A stretch of DNA of 64,000 nt from Variovorax sp. CF313 (GCF_000282635.1 NZ_AKIW01000097.1:1-64000), one strand, 5' to 3'; positions 51,910-61,273 are shown, counted from the first letter of the stretch. Made by a program: numbers and translations. The notes: generated by a model from the letters alone, not told the origin.

Positions 51910-53157
51910 TCACGCCCGCGGCGACTTCACGTGCTCGGGCCGCACGCCCATGCCCACGGTCCGCGCCGGCAGCCTGCGCAGCAGCGGCCAGCGCGCCAGC
52001 AGCCGCAGCGGCCAGGGCAGGTGCCCGGAGCCGGACGCCAGCTCGCCGCCGAGCACGGGCACCAGCACGCGGTCCTGTATCAGGCGCTGCGCCGCCTGCG
52101 TCACGCGCACCGGCCATTCCCGGCGGCGCTGGAGCTGGGGCAGCAGGGCGTCGATTTCCTTCTCGCTCGCGGCGCCGGCCAAGGCCTGGGCCAGCAGGTT
52201 CGCGGCGGCCACGGCGTCCTGTACGGCGAGATTGATGCCGACGCCGCCCACCGGCGACATCGCATGGGCCGCGTCGCCGATGCACAGCAGCCCGCGGCAC
52301 GACCAGGCCTCGAGGCGGTCGACCGTCACCTCGAGCAGCTTCACCGCGTCCCAGCCGGGCAGGGCCGATGGCAGCCGGGCGGCGAGAAAGGGAGCGACCT
52401 TTCCGATCTCTTCATGGAACGCACCGATGCCCCGGGCCTGCAGCGCAGCGTGGCCGCCCTTGGGAATCACGAAGGCGCATTGCCAGTAGTCGCCGCGGTT
52501 CAGCATCGCCAGGAAGCGCCCGCGCGCGATGTAGCCCCCGGTGGTGGAGGGGTCGCCGGCCTGCTTGGGAATGGCCATCCACAGCGCGTCGATGGGTGCG
52601 CCGTAGCTGATGTGCGGCAGCGCCGCGGCATCGCGCAGCGCGGAATGCCGGCCATCGGCCGCCACCACCAGCGAGGCGTGCAGCTCGACATCCTGCGGCT
52701 GGCCCGCGCGGGCGCCGCGCCGCACCTTCACGCCGTTGACGCGTCCCTTGTCCTGCAGCAGGCCGATGACCTCGGCATCGGTCCACAGCTCGAAGCCCGG
52801 ATAGCGCCGGGCCTCGTCGCACATGAAATCGAGGAACTCCCATTGCGGCATCAACACCAGGAACTTGCTGTGCGAGGGCAGGTGCGTGAAATCGGCCACC
52901 GGGATGCAGCGGCCTTCGAAGGTGACGCGCAGTTCCTCGATGCGGTCGTGCGGGCGCTGCAGGAAGACGTCGAGCAGGCCCAGCTCGTGCAGGATCTCGA
53001 GCGTCGACGGGTGCACGGTGTCGCCGCGAAAGTCGCGCAGGAAGTCGAGATGCTTTTCCAGCACGACGACGGGCACGCCGGCCCGGGCCAGCAGAAGGCC
53101 CAGCACCATGCCGGCAGGACCGCCACCTGCGATGCAGCAGCGTGGTTGTGTGTCCAT
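51910..53157 (-). CDS. FAD-dependent monooxygenase, PHBH/UbiH fold
   Basis: A 415-residue flavoprotein hydroxylase. Dinucleotide motif CIAGGGPAGMVLGLLLARAG at the N-terminus, the DG motif VVAADGRHSALRDAA and the FAD-ribityl motif LLCIGDAAHAMSPVGGVGIN are all intact. The family hydroxylates aromatic rings or quinone precursors using NAD(P)H and O2. Whether it acts in catabolism or secondary metabolism is not clear. It stands alone, divergent from cstA. Confidence 0.93.
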   Translation of the reverse strand: MDTQPRCCIAGGGPAGMVLGLLLARAGVPVVVLEKHLDFLRDFRGDTVHPSTLEILHELGLLDVFLQRPHDRIEELRVTFEGRCIPVADFTHLPSHSKFLVLMPQWEFLDFMCDEARRYPGFELWTDAEVIGLLQDKGRVNGVKVRRGARAGQPQDVELHASLVVAADGRHSALRDAAALPHISYGAPIDALWMAIPKQAGDPSTTGGYIARGRFLAMLNRGDYWQCAFVIPKGGHAALQARGIGAFHEEIGKVAPFLAARLPSALPGWDAVKLLEVTVDRLEAWSCRGLLCIGDAAHAMSPVGGVGINLAVQDAVAAANLLAQALAGAASEKEIDALLPQLQRRREWPVRVTQAAQRLIQDRVLVPVLGGELASGSGHLPWPLRLLARWPLLRRLPARTVGMGVRPEHVKSPRA

Positions 53158-53384
53158 GGCTTCGATTCTTTCGCCCCCTGATCGCGTCCTGATGAGGGCT
53201 CACATGTTCGCGCCTGGTCCGGTTCCTGCGTGTAGGCCCGCAGGCATTGCACTGCGGGACGGCGCCTGCCGTACCCGGGTTTTCCATTACGCAAAGCCAC
53301 GCATGCACTCCGCGCAGTCCGACGGATGCGCCCGCGCCGAAGCCCGGCAAAACTCCTCGGGTTCAATATAGAGGAGACATCCGC

Positions 53385-55460
53385 ATGCACAGCATCCGAC
53401 GCCATCTGGTGTGGCTGGTCGTGGCCGTGGTCGGCGCATTCGCGCTCGGCACCGTGGCCCTGACCCGAGGCGAAAGCGTCAACGCCCTCTGGGTGGTGGC
53501 CGCCGCGATCTGCACCTACCTGATCGCCTACCGCTACTACAGCCTGTTCATCGCCGACAAGGTGCTGGGCCTGGACGGCAACCGCAAGACGCCGGCACAC
53601 CGCCACAACGACGGCCTGGACTATGTGCCGACCGACAAGAACGTGCTGTTCGGCCACCACTTCGCGGCCATCGCTGGTGCGGGCCCGCTGGTGGGTCCGG
53701 TGCTGGCGGCGCAAATGGGCTACCTGCCCGGGCTGCTGTGGATCCTGGCCGGCGTGGTGTTCGCCGGCGCGGTGCAGGACTTCATCGTGCTGTTCATCTC
53801 CACGCGGCGCGACGGCCGCTCGCTCGGCGACCTCGTCAAGCAGGAGATGGGCGTGGTGCCCGGCATGATCGCGCTGTTCGGCACCTTCATGATCATGATC
53901 ATCATCCTCGCGGTGCTGGCGCTGATCGTGGTGAAGGCGCTGGCCGAATCGCCGTGGGGCACCTTCACGGTGGCAGCGACGATTCCGGTGGCATTGTTCA
54001 TGGGCGTGTACCTGCGCTACATCCGCCCGGGGCGCATCGGCGAGGTGTCGCTGATCGGCTTCGTGCTGCTGATGCTGGCCATCTTCGGCGGCCAGGCCGT
54101 GAGCCAGAACCCCGAGTGGGCCCCGCTCTTCACCTTCGACGGCAAGGCGCTCACGTGGATGCTGGTGGGCTACGGCTTCATTGCCGCGAGCCTGCCGGTG
54201 TGGCTGCTGCTGGCGCCGCGCGACTACCTGTCGACCTTCCTGAAGATCGGCACCATCATCGCGCTGGCCATCGGCATCGTGTTCGTGATGCCTACGCTGC
54301 AGATGCCGTCCGTCACGCAGTTCGCGCAGGGCAACGGCCCGGTGTGGGCGGGCAGCCTGTTCCCGTTCCTGTTCATCACCATCGCCTGCGGCGCCGTCTC
54401 GGGCTTTCATGCGCTGATCTCCTCGGGCACCACGCCCAAGATGCTCGACAACGAGCGCCATGCGCGCTTCATCGGCTACGGCGGGATGCTGGCCGAGTCC
54501 TTCGTCGCGGTGATGGCGCTGGTCGCGGCCTCGTGCATCGAGCCCGGCATCTACTTCGCGATGAACAGCCCCGGCGCGCTGGTCGGCACGACCGCGCAGC
54601 AGGTGGCGGCCACGGTGTCGAGCTGGGGCTTCGTGATCACGCCCGAGATGCTGCTGCAGACCGCCAAGGACGTGGGCGAGACGACGATCCTCGGCCGCGC
54701 AGGCGGTGCGCCGACGCTGGCTGTGGGCATGGCCCACATCCTTCATCAGGTGATCGGCGGGCAGGCCATGATGGCCTTCTGGTACCACTTCGCGATCCTG
54801 TTCGAGGCGCTGTTCATCCTCACGGCTGTGGATGCCGGCACGCGCGCCGGCCGCTTCATGCTGCAGGACCTGCTGGGCAGCTTCGTGCCCGCGCTCAAGC
54901 GCACCGATTCGCTGCCGGCCAACCTCGTCGCCACGGCGCTGTGCGTCGCGGCCTGGGGCTACTTCCTGTACCAGGGCGTGGTCGATCCGCTGGGCGGCAT
55001 CAACACGCTGTGGCCGCTGTTCGGCATCTCCAACCAGATGCTGGCCGCGGTGGCGCTGATGCTGGGCGTGGTCGTGCTGTTCCGCATGAAGCGCGAGCGC
55101 TATGCGTGGGTGGCGATTGCGCCTGCCGTGTGGCTGCTGGCGTGCACGCTCACGGCGGGCTGGCAGAAGATCTTCTCGGCCGACCCGAAGATCGGCTTCC
55201 TCTCGCATGCGGCCAAGTACACCGACGGCATCGCCAGCGGCGTGCTGGTGGCTCCGGCCAAGACGCCCGAGGCCATGTCGCGCATCGTGTTCAACGACCG
55301 CCTCGACGCGGCGCTGTGCGCGCTCTTCATCTTCGTGGTGCTGAGCGTGCTGGTCTACAGCATCAAGGCCTGCCTGGCAGCGCGTGCGGCCAACCGGCCG
55401 ACCACCAAGGAGACGCCGTTCGAGCCAGTGGCCGCTGCCGCTGCCACGGCCGCGCACTGA
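53385..55460 (+). CDS. cstA: Carbon starvation protein CstA (peptide/pyruvate transporter)
   Basis: A 691-residue inner-membrane protein with about 16-18 helices. CstA motifs include FGHHFAAIAGAGPLVGPVLA near residue 90, CGAVSGFHALISSGTTPKML near residue 340 and WPLFGISNQMLAAVALML near residue 545. The relatives CstA and BtsT import peptides or pyruvate at low nutrient supply. The start ATG has a strong GAGGAG site 9 bases upstream. It is followed after 4 bases by its usual small partner gene. Confidence 0.95.
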   Translation: MHSIRRHLVWLVVAVVGAFALGTVALTRGESVNALWVVAAAICTYLIAYRYYSLFIADKVLGLDGNRKTPAHRHNDGLDYVPTDKNVLFGHHFAAIAGAGPLVGPVLAAQMGYLPGLLWILAGVVFAGAVQDFIVLFISTRRDGRSLGDLVKQEMGVVPGMIALFGTFMIMIIILAVLALIVVKALAESPWGTFTVAATIPVALFMGVYLRYIRPGRIGEVSLIGFVLLMLAIFGGQAVSQNPEWAPLFTFDGKALTWMLVGYGFIAASLPVWLLLAPRDYLSTFLKIGTIIALAIGIVFVMPTLQMPSVTQFAQGNGPVWAGSLFPFLFITIACGAVSGFHALISSGTTPKMLDNERHARFIGYGGMLAESFVAVMALVAASCIEPGIYFAMNSPGALVGTTAQQVAATVSSWGFVITPEMLLQTAKDVGETTILGRAGGAPTLAVGMAHILHQVIGGQAMMAFWYHFAILFEALFILTAVDAGTRAGRFMLQDLLGSFVPALKRTDSLPANLVATALCVAAWGYFLYQGVVDPLGGINTLWPLFGISNQMLAAVALMLGVVVLFRMKRERYAWVAIAPAVWLLACTLTAGWQKIFSADPKIGFLSHAAKYTDGIASGVLVAPAKTPEAMSRIVFNDRLDAALCALFIFVVLSVLVYSIKACLAARAANRPTTKETPFEPVAAAAATAAH

Positions 55461-55464
55461 CGCC

Positions 55465-55671
55465 ATGGGCCTCGCATTGCCGGAAGCCGGGCGCTACTTT
55501 GCGCGCTCGCTCAAGCAGTCTCTGCGGCTCATGGTCGGGCTGCCCGACTACGACGCCTACCTGACGCACATGGCGGCCACCCACCCGGACCGCGCGCCGA
55601 TGAGCTACGAGGCCTTCTTCCGCGAACGGCTGGAGGCGCGCTACGGGGCAGGCAAGGGGCGTTGCTGCTGA
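55465..55671 (+). CDS. YbdD/YjiX-family small protein
   Basis: A 68-residue protein of the YbdD/YjiX family, nearly always encoded directly after cstA/btsT. Diagnostic segments are LMVGLPDYDAYLTHMAATHP and MSYEAFFRERLEARYG; the usual C-terminal KGRCC is present. It is required for activity of the transporter in E. coli. The start lies 4 bases after the cstA stop. Confidence 0.93.
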   Translation: MGLALPEAGRYFARSLKQSLRLMVGLPDYDAYLTHMAATHPDRAPMSYEAFFRERLEARYGAGKGRCC

Positions 55672-55713
55672 CGCGCCGCTGCATCTAGAATGCTGCGGTC
55701 GCGCGACGCGATC

Positions 55714-55760
55714 CCTTCGCCCAAAGCCCCGGCCATCGAGCCGGTGCGGGCCGGCGAAGG
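55714..55760 (+). ncRNA. Structured leader hairpin upstream of the TonB receptor
   Basis: Outer stem CCTTCGCC (55714-55721) with GGCGAAGG (55753-55760), inner stem CCGGC (55729-55733) with GCCGG (55740-55744). A further imperfect stem, CTCCATC with GATGGGGAG, follows near 55802-55822. Together they suggest a folded 5' leader of about 150-200 bases. No known riboswitch class was recognised. Confidence 0.4.
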
Positions 55761-55837
55761 CACCCAACCCAGATTTCCTCCAGGCAGGGCGTACACGGTT
55801 TCTCCATCCGAGCGATGGGGAGCCGGTGTGGCGCTTC

Positions 55838-55858
55838 GCGATTTCAAAAACAAATCGC
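55838..55858. promoter_or_regulatory. Inverted repeat next to the TonB receptor start
   Basis: GCGATTT-CAAAAAC-AAATCGC is a perfect 7-base inverted repeat ending 17 bases before the start codon, just ahead of the GAGGGAA ribosome site. It may be an operator or a hairpin that controls access to the ribosome site. Confidence 0.5.
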
Positions 55859-55875
55859 CCTGAGGGAATTTCGCC

Positions 55876-58035
55876 ATGTCCGTCCGTTCTCGCGCGCCGC
55901 GTTTTCGCCTGCGCCATCCGTCCCTGTTCGTTGCCGCCCTGGCCGCCGCGCACTGCGCGGCACAGGCCCAGAGCGCTGATGCGACGCTCAAGGAAGTGAC
56001 CGTCAGCTCCGAGCAGGACGTCGGCTATGCGCCGTCCATCGGCAGCACTGCCACCAAGGGCTCCGCGCCCCTGCGGGACATTCCGCAGGCGGTCAACGTG
56101 GTGCCGGCGCAGCTGCTGCGCGACCAGGGCGCGACTTCGATGCAGGACGCGCTGCGCAACGCGCCCGGCGTGTCGTTCAACGCGGGCGACGGCCAGCGCG
56201 ACCAGGTGGTGATCCGCGGCTTCACCGCCATCGCCGACTGGTTCGTCGACGGCGTGCGCGACGACGCGCTCTACTTCCGCGATCTCTCGGACACCGAACG
56301 CATCGAGGTGCTGAAAGGCCCGGCCGCAGTGTTGTACGGCCGCGGTTCCTCGGGCGGCCTGATCAACCGCGTGACCAAGAAGCCGGCCTTCGACCGCGCC
56401 TTCGGCGAAGTCTCGCTCGGCCTCGGCACGCACGACTTCAAGCGGCTCACCACCGACCTCAACACGCCCATCGGCGAGAACATGGCGTTTCGCCTCAACG
56501 TCGCGCGCGAGAAGTCGGGCAGCTACCGCGACCAGCAGTTCATCGACCGCTACAACGTCGCGCCGTCGCTGGCCATCAAGTTCAGTCCGCAGACCGATCT
56601 GCTGCTGCAGTACACCAACGCCTACGACCAGCGGCTCACCGACTTCGGCATTCCGGCGCTCAACGGCCGCCCGGTGAACGTGCCCATCGGCACCTACTAC
56701 GGCTCGGCCTTCGGCAAGCGCGACGACACCACCACGACGAAGGTGCAGTCGTTCACCGCCACGCTGAACCACCGCTTCAGCGACACGCTGAGCCTGCGCA
56801 ACACCACGCGCTATTCCAGCTACGGACTCGACCGCTACAACACGCTGCCCAGCGGCACCACCGACCCCGTTCGCCTGACCGTGGGCCGCACGCGCGGCTT
56901 CATCCTGCGCGACGAGAGCGGCTGGTTCAACCAGACCGACCTGACATGGCGCAACGAGCTCGGCGGCTTCAGGCAGGAATGGCTGCTGGGTGCGGAGTTC
57001 GGCCAGCAGGAGAAGCGGGCGTACTCCGTGTCGTCGGCCACCGGCTTCGAACGCGTGAGCATCCTGAATCCGGTGGCCGCGCCCGCGCCGATTCCGCTCG
57101 CGAGCTACACGGCCAGCAGCGCGATCCCGAGCAACACGCGCTTCAAGACCGCCGCGCTCTACGCGCAGGACCAGATCACCCTGGCACCGCAGTGGAAGGC
57201 GCTGGTCGGCGGGCGCTACGACGTTTTCGGGCAGGACACCTCGTTCGAACGCACGCTGGCGCCGTTGTCGCGCACCGATCGCAAGTTCAGCCCGCGCGCG
57301 GGCGTGGTCTGGCAGCCGAGCGAAACGCAGTCGTACTACGTGTCGTACAGCCGCTCGTTCCAGCCTTCGGCCGAGACCTTCGCGCTGTCGGCCAGCAACA
57401 CCGCCAACGACCCCGAGATCACGGTGAACAAGGAGATCGGCGCCAAGCTCGACTTCCTGGATGGCGCGCTCAACCTCACTGCGGCGGTGTTCAACCTGGA
57501 GCGCTCGGGCATCAAGAACACCGACCCGACCAACCCCGCGCGGCAGATCAACGTGGGCACGCAGCGCACCAACGGCATGGAGCTGGCGCTGGCCGGCAAG
57601 CTGCCGGGCCGCTGGGACATCAGCGCGGGCTATGCGTACCTCGACGGCCGCATGACCAAGTCGCTGGCCACGGTGAGTTCGCTGCAGTTGCCGGTTGGAG
57701 CGGCGATGCCGGTGCAGGGCAAGATCGCGCCCCTCACACCGCGGCACTCGGCTTTCGTGTGGCTCATGAAGGACCTGGGCAACGGCCTGAGCGCGGGCGG
57801 CGGCGTCAACTACGTGGCCGCGCGCTATGCGTCGCTGAGCAACCTCGTCACGCTGCCTTCCTATGTCACGGCAGACCTGGCCGCGAGCTACAAGACCGGG
57901 CGCTACGAGATTTCGGCGAACCTGAAGAACATCACGAACCGCAAGTACTACGTGTCGGGGCATGGCAGCGTGGACAACCTGATCACGCCGGGGCCCGGGC
58001 GCGAATTGCAGGTGATGCTGACCGCGAAGTTCTGA
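55876..58035 (+). CDS. TonB-dependent siderophore receptor
   Basis: A 719-residue outer-membrane receptor. The signal peptide is about 35 residues (ending in AAQAQS), followed by the plug domain (PLRDIPQAVNVVPAQLLRDQ, GVSFNAGDGQRDQVVIRGFT, VLYGRGSSGGLINRVTKKPA) and a 22-strand barrel ending in Phe (MLTAKF). Wording is closest to the catecholate/Fiu-like branch. It should take up iron chelates using TonB energy. No Fur box was recognised. The leader carries hairpins and an inverted repeat. Confidence 0.95.
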   Translation: MSVRSRAPRFRLRHPSLFVAALAAAHCAAQAQSADATLKEVTVSSEQDVGYAPSIGSTATKGSAPLRDIPQAVNVVPAQLLRDQGATSMQDALRNAPGVSFNAGDGQRDQVVIRGFTAIADWFVDGVRDDALYFRDLSDTERIEVLKGPAAVLYGRGSSGGLINRVTKKPAFDRAFGEVSLGLGTHDFKRLTTDLNTPIGENMAFRLNVAREKSGSYRDQQFIDRYNVAPSLAIKFSPQTDLLLQYTNAYDQRLTDFGIPALNGRPVNVPIGTYYGSAFGKRDDTTTTKVQSFTATLNHRFSDTLSLRNTTRYSSYGLDRYNTLPSGTTDPVRLTVGRTRGFILRDESGWFNQTDLTWRNELGGFRQEWLLGAEFGQQEKRAYSVSSATGFERVSILNPVAAPAPIPLASYTASSAIPSNTRFKTAALYAQDQITLAPQWKALVGGRYDVFGQDTSFERTLAPLSRTDRKFSPRAGVVWQPSETQSYYVSYSRSFQPSAETFALSASNTANDPEITVNKEIGAKLDFLDGALNLTAAVFNLERSGIKNTDPTNPARQINVGTQRTNGMELALAGKLPGRWDISAGYAYLDGRMTKSLATVSSLQLPVGAAMPVQGKIAPLTPRHSAFVWLMKDLGNGLSAGGGVNYVAARYASLSNLVTLPSYVTADLAASYKTGRYEISANLKNITNRKYYVSGHGSVDNLITPGPGRELQVMLTAKF

Positions 58036-58150
58036 GGCACGGGCGCGGGCTCAGTCTCCGGCTGAGGCGGCCTGTGCGAAATCCGGCTTCTCCATTCGGC
58101 GCGGCCGCGCGACGATGCCTGCACGACAACACTATTCGTGGAGAACATCG

Positions 58151-58570
58151 ATGCCATCCGAACTCAACCAGATGACCGGCCTGTCGCTGCGCTTTCGCGT
58201 GCTGCTGTCGGGTGCGTTGTTGCTGGTGGCCGCGCTCAGCGCCGCGCATCCTTCGGATGCGGGCGTCGAGCTGCAGGCGGAACAGCGCTTCCAGCTGGCC
58301 CTCGAAGCACAGGCCGACCGCGACTACCGCGCGATGCTCGTACAGCTGCGGCAGGCCGCCACCGAAGGCCACGCCGAGGCGCAGGAGATGCTCGGCATGG
58401 TGCTGCTGACCGGCCCGACGCTGTACGGCACGGCCGTGAAGGCCGACCGCTGCGAGGCTGGGGCGTGGATGCGCCGCGCGGCAATGCAGGGCAGCGAGAC
58501 GGCGAAGGTGCAGCTGACCTTCCTGAACCGGCTGCGTGCCTCGCCTGCGGGGAAGAGCGCCTGCGAATGA
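58151..58570 (+). CDS. Sel1/TPR-like small exported protein
   Basis: A 139-residue protein. A membrane/signal segment near residues 10-30 (RVLLSGALLLVAALSAAHPS) precedes Sel1-like helical repeats (DYRAMLVQLRQAATEGHAEA and CEAGAWMRRAAMQGSETAKV). Similar genes follow TonB receptors in relatives, so a role linked to iron uptake is possible. The start ATG at 58151 is chosen after the spacer; an upstream ATG in frame is less likely. The stop overlaps the next short frame by ATGA. Confidence 0.75.
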   Translation: MPSELNQMTGLSLRFRVLLSGALLLVAALSAAHPSDAGVELQAEQRFQLALEAQADRDYRAMLVQLRQAATEGHAEAQEMLGMVLLTGPTLYGTAVKADRCEAGAWMRRAAMQGSETAKVQLTFLNRLRASPAGKSACE

Positions 58571-58719
58571 ACGAATCCGCCCTGCATCGCCGGGCTCGCG
58601 AAGATTTCGCCGCCGCAGGCGGGAAGTTGGCCTACTCGCAGCGTCTGCGCCCGCGCATGGGCGAAGGCCGCGGGGCAGCGCAAGCTCGGGGCTCGATCAT
58701 TCCGCTACGAGGATCTTGA
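58567..58719 (+). CDS. Possible small gene, 50 codons
   Basis: The ATG overlaps the Sel1-like stop (ATGA) and the frame ends two bases before the next start, so it fills the gap exactly. The product (NESALHRRAREDFAAAGGKL and on) is basic and unlike anything I recognise. The arrangement argues for a real coupled gene, the low complexity against it. Confidence 0.3.
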   Translation: MNESALHRRAREDFAAAGGKLAYSQRLRPRMGEGRGAAQARGSIIPLRGS

Positions 58720-58721
58720 CC

Positions 58722-58997
58722 ATGCGCAAGCCGACGACTCTCCCACGCCATCCCGAGGACGTCACGCAACTCGATGTGTCCCAGGCCGTTCTCGAGGACG
58801 AGGAGAACCCCAGCGCCCTGCGCGCACTCACGCCGCATGAACGCGCCTTGCTGTTTCCCGCGCGCGAGGGCTGGGGCGCCGTGTGCGGTCGAGCCGTGCG
58901 CAGCCTGACTAGCAGTCCCGTGAAACTGCTGGGCGCCGCGGCGGTGGTGGGGCTCGCGCTGGCCCTGGCCTACGCGAGGCGCCCGGACCGGGCTTGA
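58722..58997 (+). CDS. Small single-span membrane protein of unknown function
   Basis: A 91-residue protein with an acidic N-terminal part (HPEDVTQLDVSQAVLEDEEN) and one C-terminal membrane helix (about 66-85, VKLLGAAAVVGLALALAYAR) followed by a basic tail. No family was recognised. Its 3' end overlaps the convergent metC-like gene by 28 bases. It ends the short run of genes behind the TonB receptor. Confidence 0.6.
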   Translation: MRKPTTLPRHPEDVTQLDVSQAVLEDEENPSALRALTPHERALLFPAREGWGAVCGRAVRSLTSSPVKLLGAAAVVGLALALAYARRPDRA

Positions 58998-60217
58998 GCG
59001 TCCGCGCCGTGCTGCTGCCGGGTTTGCATTGCAGCAAACCCGCGCTCCAGATCGGCCATCAGATCCGAGGGCGCCTCCAATCCGATGTGCAACCGCACCA
59101 CCGCCCCGCGCCCGCTCCAATCCGTCACGCTGCGCGCCGCACGCATGTTGGTCCACGCCACCAGGCTTTCATAGCCGCCCCATGACGAGCCACGCCCGAA
59201 CAGCGTGAGTGCATCGACGAAGCGCTCGACCGCCGCGCTTTCGATGCCTGGCTGCAGCTCGATGGACAGCAGCCCGTTCGTGCCCTTGCAATCGCGTTTC
59301 CAGAGGTCGTGCCCCGGGTGTCGCGGCAGTGCCGGGCAGAACACGGCCGCCACCTCGGGCCGCTCCTGCAGCCAGTGCGCCACCTCCAGCGCATGCCGCT
59401 CGTGCATCTGCAGCCGCGCCGACAGCGTGCGCATGCCGCGCAGCACCAGCCACGCGTCGTCGGGGCTTACGGTCATGCCGAACGCATCGCAGCGTTCGTT
59501 GAGCGGTCGCCATGCGGCTTCGGTCGTGGCGACGGTGCCCATCATCACGTCCGAGTGGCCCGAGAGGTACTTGGTCGCGGCCATCGTCGAGATGTCCGCG
59601 CCCAGCGCGAGCGGGCGGTATTGGACGCCCGATCCCCAGGTGTTGTCCGCCGCGAGCAGCGCGCCGCGCGCATGCGCCAGTGCCGCGAGCTTGGGCAGGT
59701 CGCACATCTCGTAGACCAGCGAGCCGGGGCACTCCGCATACACGAGCCGCGTGTTCGGCTCGAACAGTTCCCCGATGCCGCTGCCATCCGCTGCAAAGAA
59801 CGAGCTGCGGATACCGTACGGCTCGAGGAAGGAATGCACGAGATTGCGCGTGGGCTCGTACACGCTGTCCGACATCAGCACGTGGTCACCCGGCTTCAGG
59901 TACGACAGCAGCACCATGCCGATGGCGGCAAGGCCGGTCGGAAAGAGCCGTGTGCGATAGGCGCCTTCGAGTTCGCTCACCGCATCCTCGAGCGCGAAGG
60001 TGGTCGGCGTGCCGCGTGCGCCATAGCTGAAGATGCGCTCCTCGTCGCGCCTAGCCCGCGCGTCGCGCATCGCGCCCACGCTGTCGAACAGCACGGTGCT
60101 CGCGCGCACCAGGGGCGTGTTGACGGGCGATCCGCCGGCGTATGACGGCGTCTTGCCGGTGCGTGTGAGCCGGGTATTGAGCGCCAGGCCGGCGGGGACG
60201 GAGTGCGAATCGGACAT
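58970..60217 (-). CDS. metC: Cystathionine beta-lyase-like PLP enzyme
   Basis: A 415-residue Cys/Met-metabolism PLP enzyme. The PLP lysine is in ISTMAATKYLSGHSDVMMG, the phosphate-binding region in FPTGLAAIGMVLLSYLKPGD, and YAECPGSLVYEMCDLPKLA and FGRGSSWGGYESL match the MetC branch. It would split cystathionine, or cysteine itself, to give pyruvate, ammonia and a thiol. The start is MSDSHSVPAGLALNTRLTRT, the usual place; an upstream ATG lacks a match. The neighbours suggest a catabolic sulfur role rather than methionine synthesis. Confidence 0.9.
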   Translation of the reverse strand: MSDSHSVPAGLALNTRLTRTGKTPSYAGGSPVNTPLVRASTVLFDSVGAMRDARARRDEERIFSYGARGTPTTFALEDAVSELEGAYRTRLFPTGLAAIGMVLLSYLKPGDHVLMSDSVYEPTRNLVHSFLEPYGIRSSFFAADGSGIGELFEPNTRLVYAECPGSLVYEMCDLPKLAALAHARGALLAADNTWGSGVQYRPLALGADISTMAATKYLSGHSDVMMGTVATTEAAWRPLNERCDAFGMTVSPDDAWLVLRGMRTLSARLQMHERHALEVAHWLQERPEVAAVFCPALPRHPGHDLWKRDCKGTNGLLSIELQPGIESAAVERFVDALTLFGRGSSWGGYESLVAWTNMRAARSVTDWSGRGAVVRLHIGLEAPSDLMADLERGFAAMQTRQQHGADAQARSGRLA

Positions 60218-60262
60218 GGTTGGGGAGGGGCGAAGGGAGGTTGGGCCGCCATGTTGCGTCAA

Positions 60263-61273
60263 TCAGTCGGCGCGTGCACCCGAAAGCTTGACGATGCGCG
60301 ACCAGCGGTCGATGTCCTGGCGCAACTGCGCCGCGAAGGCGTCCGGCGAATTGGCCACCACCTCGCTGCCGCCGTCGGTCACGAGCTTGCTCACCTCGGG
60401 CAGATGCAGCGTGCGCACGATGGCTTCGTTCAGGTAGGCCACGCGTTCCGGCGGCGTGCCGGCGGGCGCGAAGAAGCCGTACCAGTCTTCGAAGCGTGCA
60501 CCGGCATAGCCCAGCTCTTCCAGTGTCGGCACCTTCGAGAACACGCCGATGCGGCGCGGGCTGGTCACGGCGAGCACGCGCAGCTTGCCGTTCTGCACGA
60601 AGCCTGCGACCGAAGCGGTGGACGTGACCAGCACGTCGACCTGTCCGCCGAGCAGGTCGGTCAGTGCCGGCCCGGCGCCCTTGTAGGGCACGTGCGTCAT
60701 CTCCACGCCGTTGTCCTTGGCCAGCACCACGCCGACGAGGTGCGACAGCGTGCCGTTGCCGGGCGTCGCATAGGTCACCTTGCCGGGGCTGGCCTTGGCC
60801 TTCGTCGCGAGGTCGGCGAAGCTCTTGAGGGGCGAGCTGGCGTCCACCACCAGCGCGAGCGGTGCGGCGTTGATCTGCGTGATGGGAATGAAGTTCTTGA
60901 TCGGGTCGAAGCCCGGCGCCGCGTACAGCGTGGGGTTCACGGCCATGATCGACACCTGCGAGGTGAGCACGGTGTAGCCGTCGGGCCTGGCGTCGGCCAC
61001 GGCCTTGGCGCCGATGTTGCCGCCCGCGCCGCCGCGGTTGTCGACCACTGCCGCCTGCCCCATGATTTCCGGCAGGCGTGTGGTGACGAGGCGCGCCGTC
61101 GCGTCGTTGCCGCCGCCGGGGGGGAAGGGCGAGATGAACTTCACCGTCTGCGAGGGGAAGCCGTTGCGTGGCGCCAGCGGTTCGGCGGCGGCTGGCTGCA
61201 GGGCGAGCGCCGCGAGCCATGCGGCGGCGACGGCATAACGGGCGATGTGCAGGATGCGGCTGGCGAACGGCAT
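60263..61273 (-). CDS. Bug-family tripartite tricarboxylate transporter binding protein
   Basis: A 336-residue periplasmic binding protein (Bug/TctC type). Signal peptide of about 30 residues (LAALALQPAAAEPL), then the family motifs VKFISPFPPGGGNDATAR, VVDNRGGAGGNIGAKAVA and GNGTLSHLVGVVLAKDNGVE. Orphan Bug proteins bind small carboxylates and are very numerous in Burkholderiales; the ligand here is unknown, but the cluster hints at a sulfur-containing acid. No TctA/TctB genes are adjacent. Confidence 0.94.
   Translation of the reverse strand: MPFASRILHIARYAVAAAWLAALALQPAAAEPLAPRNGFPSQTVKFISPFPPGGGNDATARLVTTRLPEIMGQAAVVDNRGGAGGNIGAKAVADARPDGYTVLTSQVSIMAVNPTLYAAPGFDPIKNFIPITQINAAPLALVVDASSPLKSFADLATKAKASPGKVTYATPGNGTLSHLVGVVLAKDNGVEMTHVPYKGAGPALTDLLGGQVDVLVTSTASVAGFVQNGKLRVLAVTSPRRIGVFSKVPTLEELGYAGARFEDWYGFFAPAGTPPERVAYLNEAIVRTLHLPEVSKLVTDGGSEVVANSPDAFAAQLRQDIDRWSRIVKLSGARAD

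Noticed and set aside
55672..55875. Cobalamin or other known riboswitch in front of the TonB receptor
   Set aside because: The conserved core elements such as CCGCAACTG or a B12-box-like segment are absent; the hairpins are reported only as an unassigned leader.
55641..55991. Antisense reading frame of 116 codons across the receptor leader
   Set aside because: Its third codon positions are not as GC-rich as in true genes here, it overlaps two real genes at its ends, and no family was recognised.
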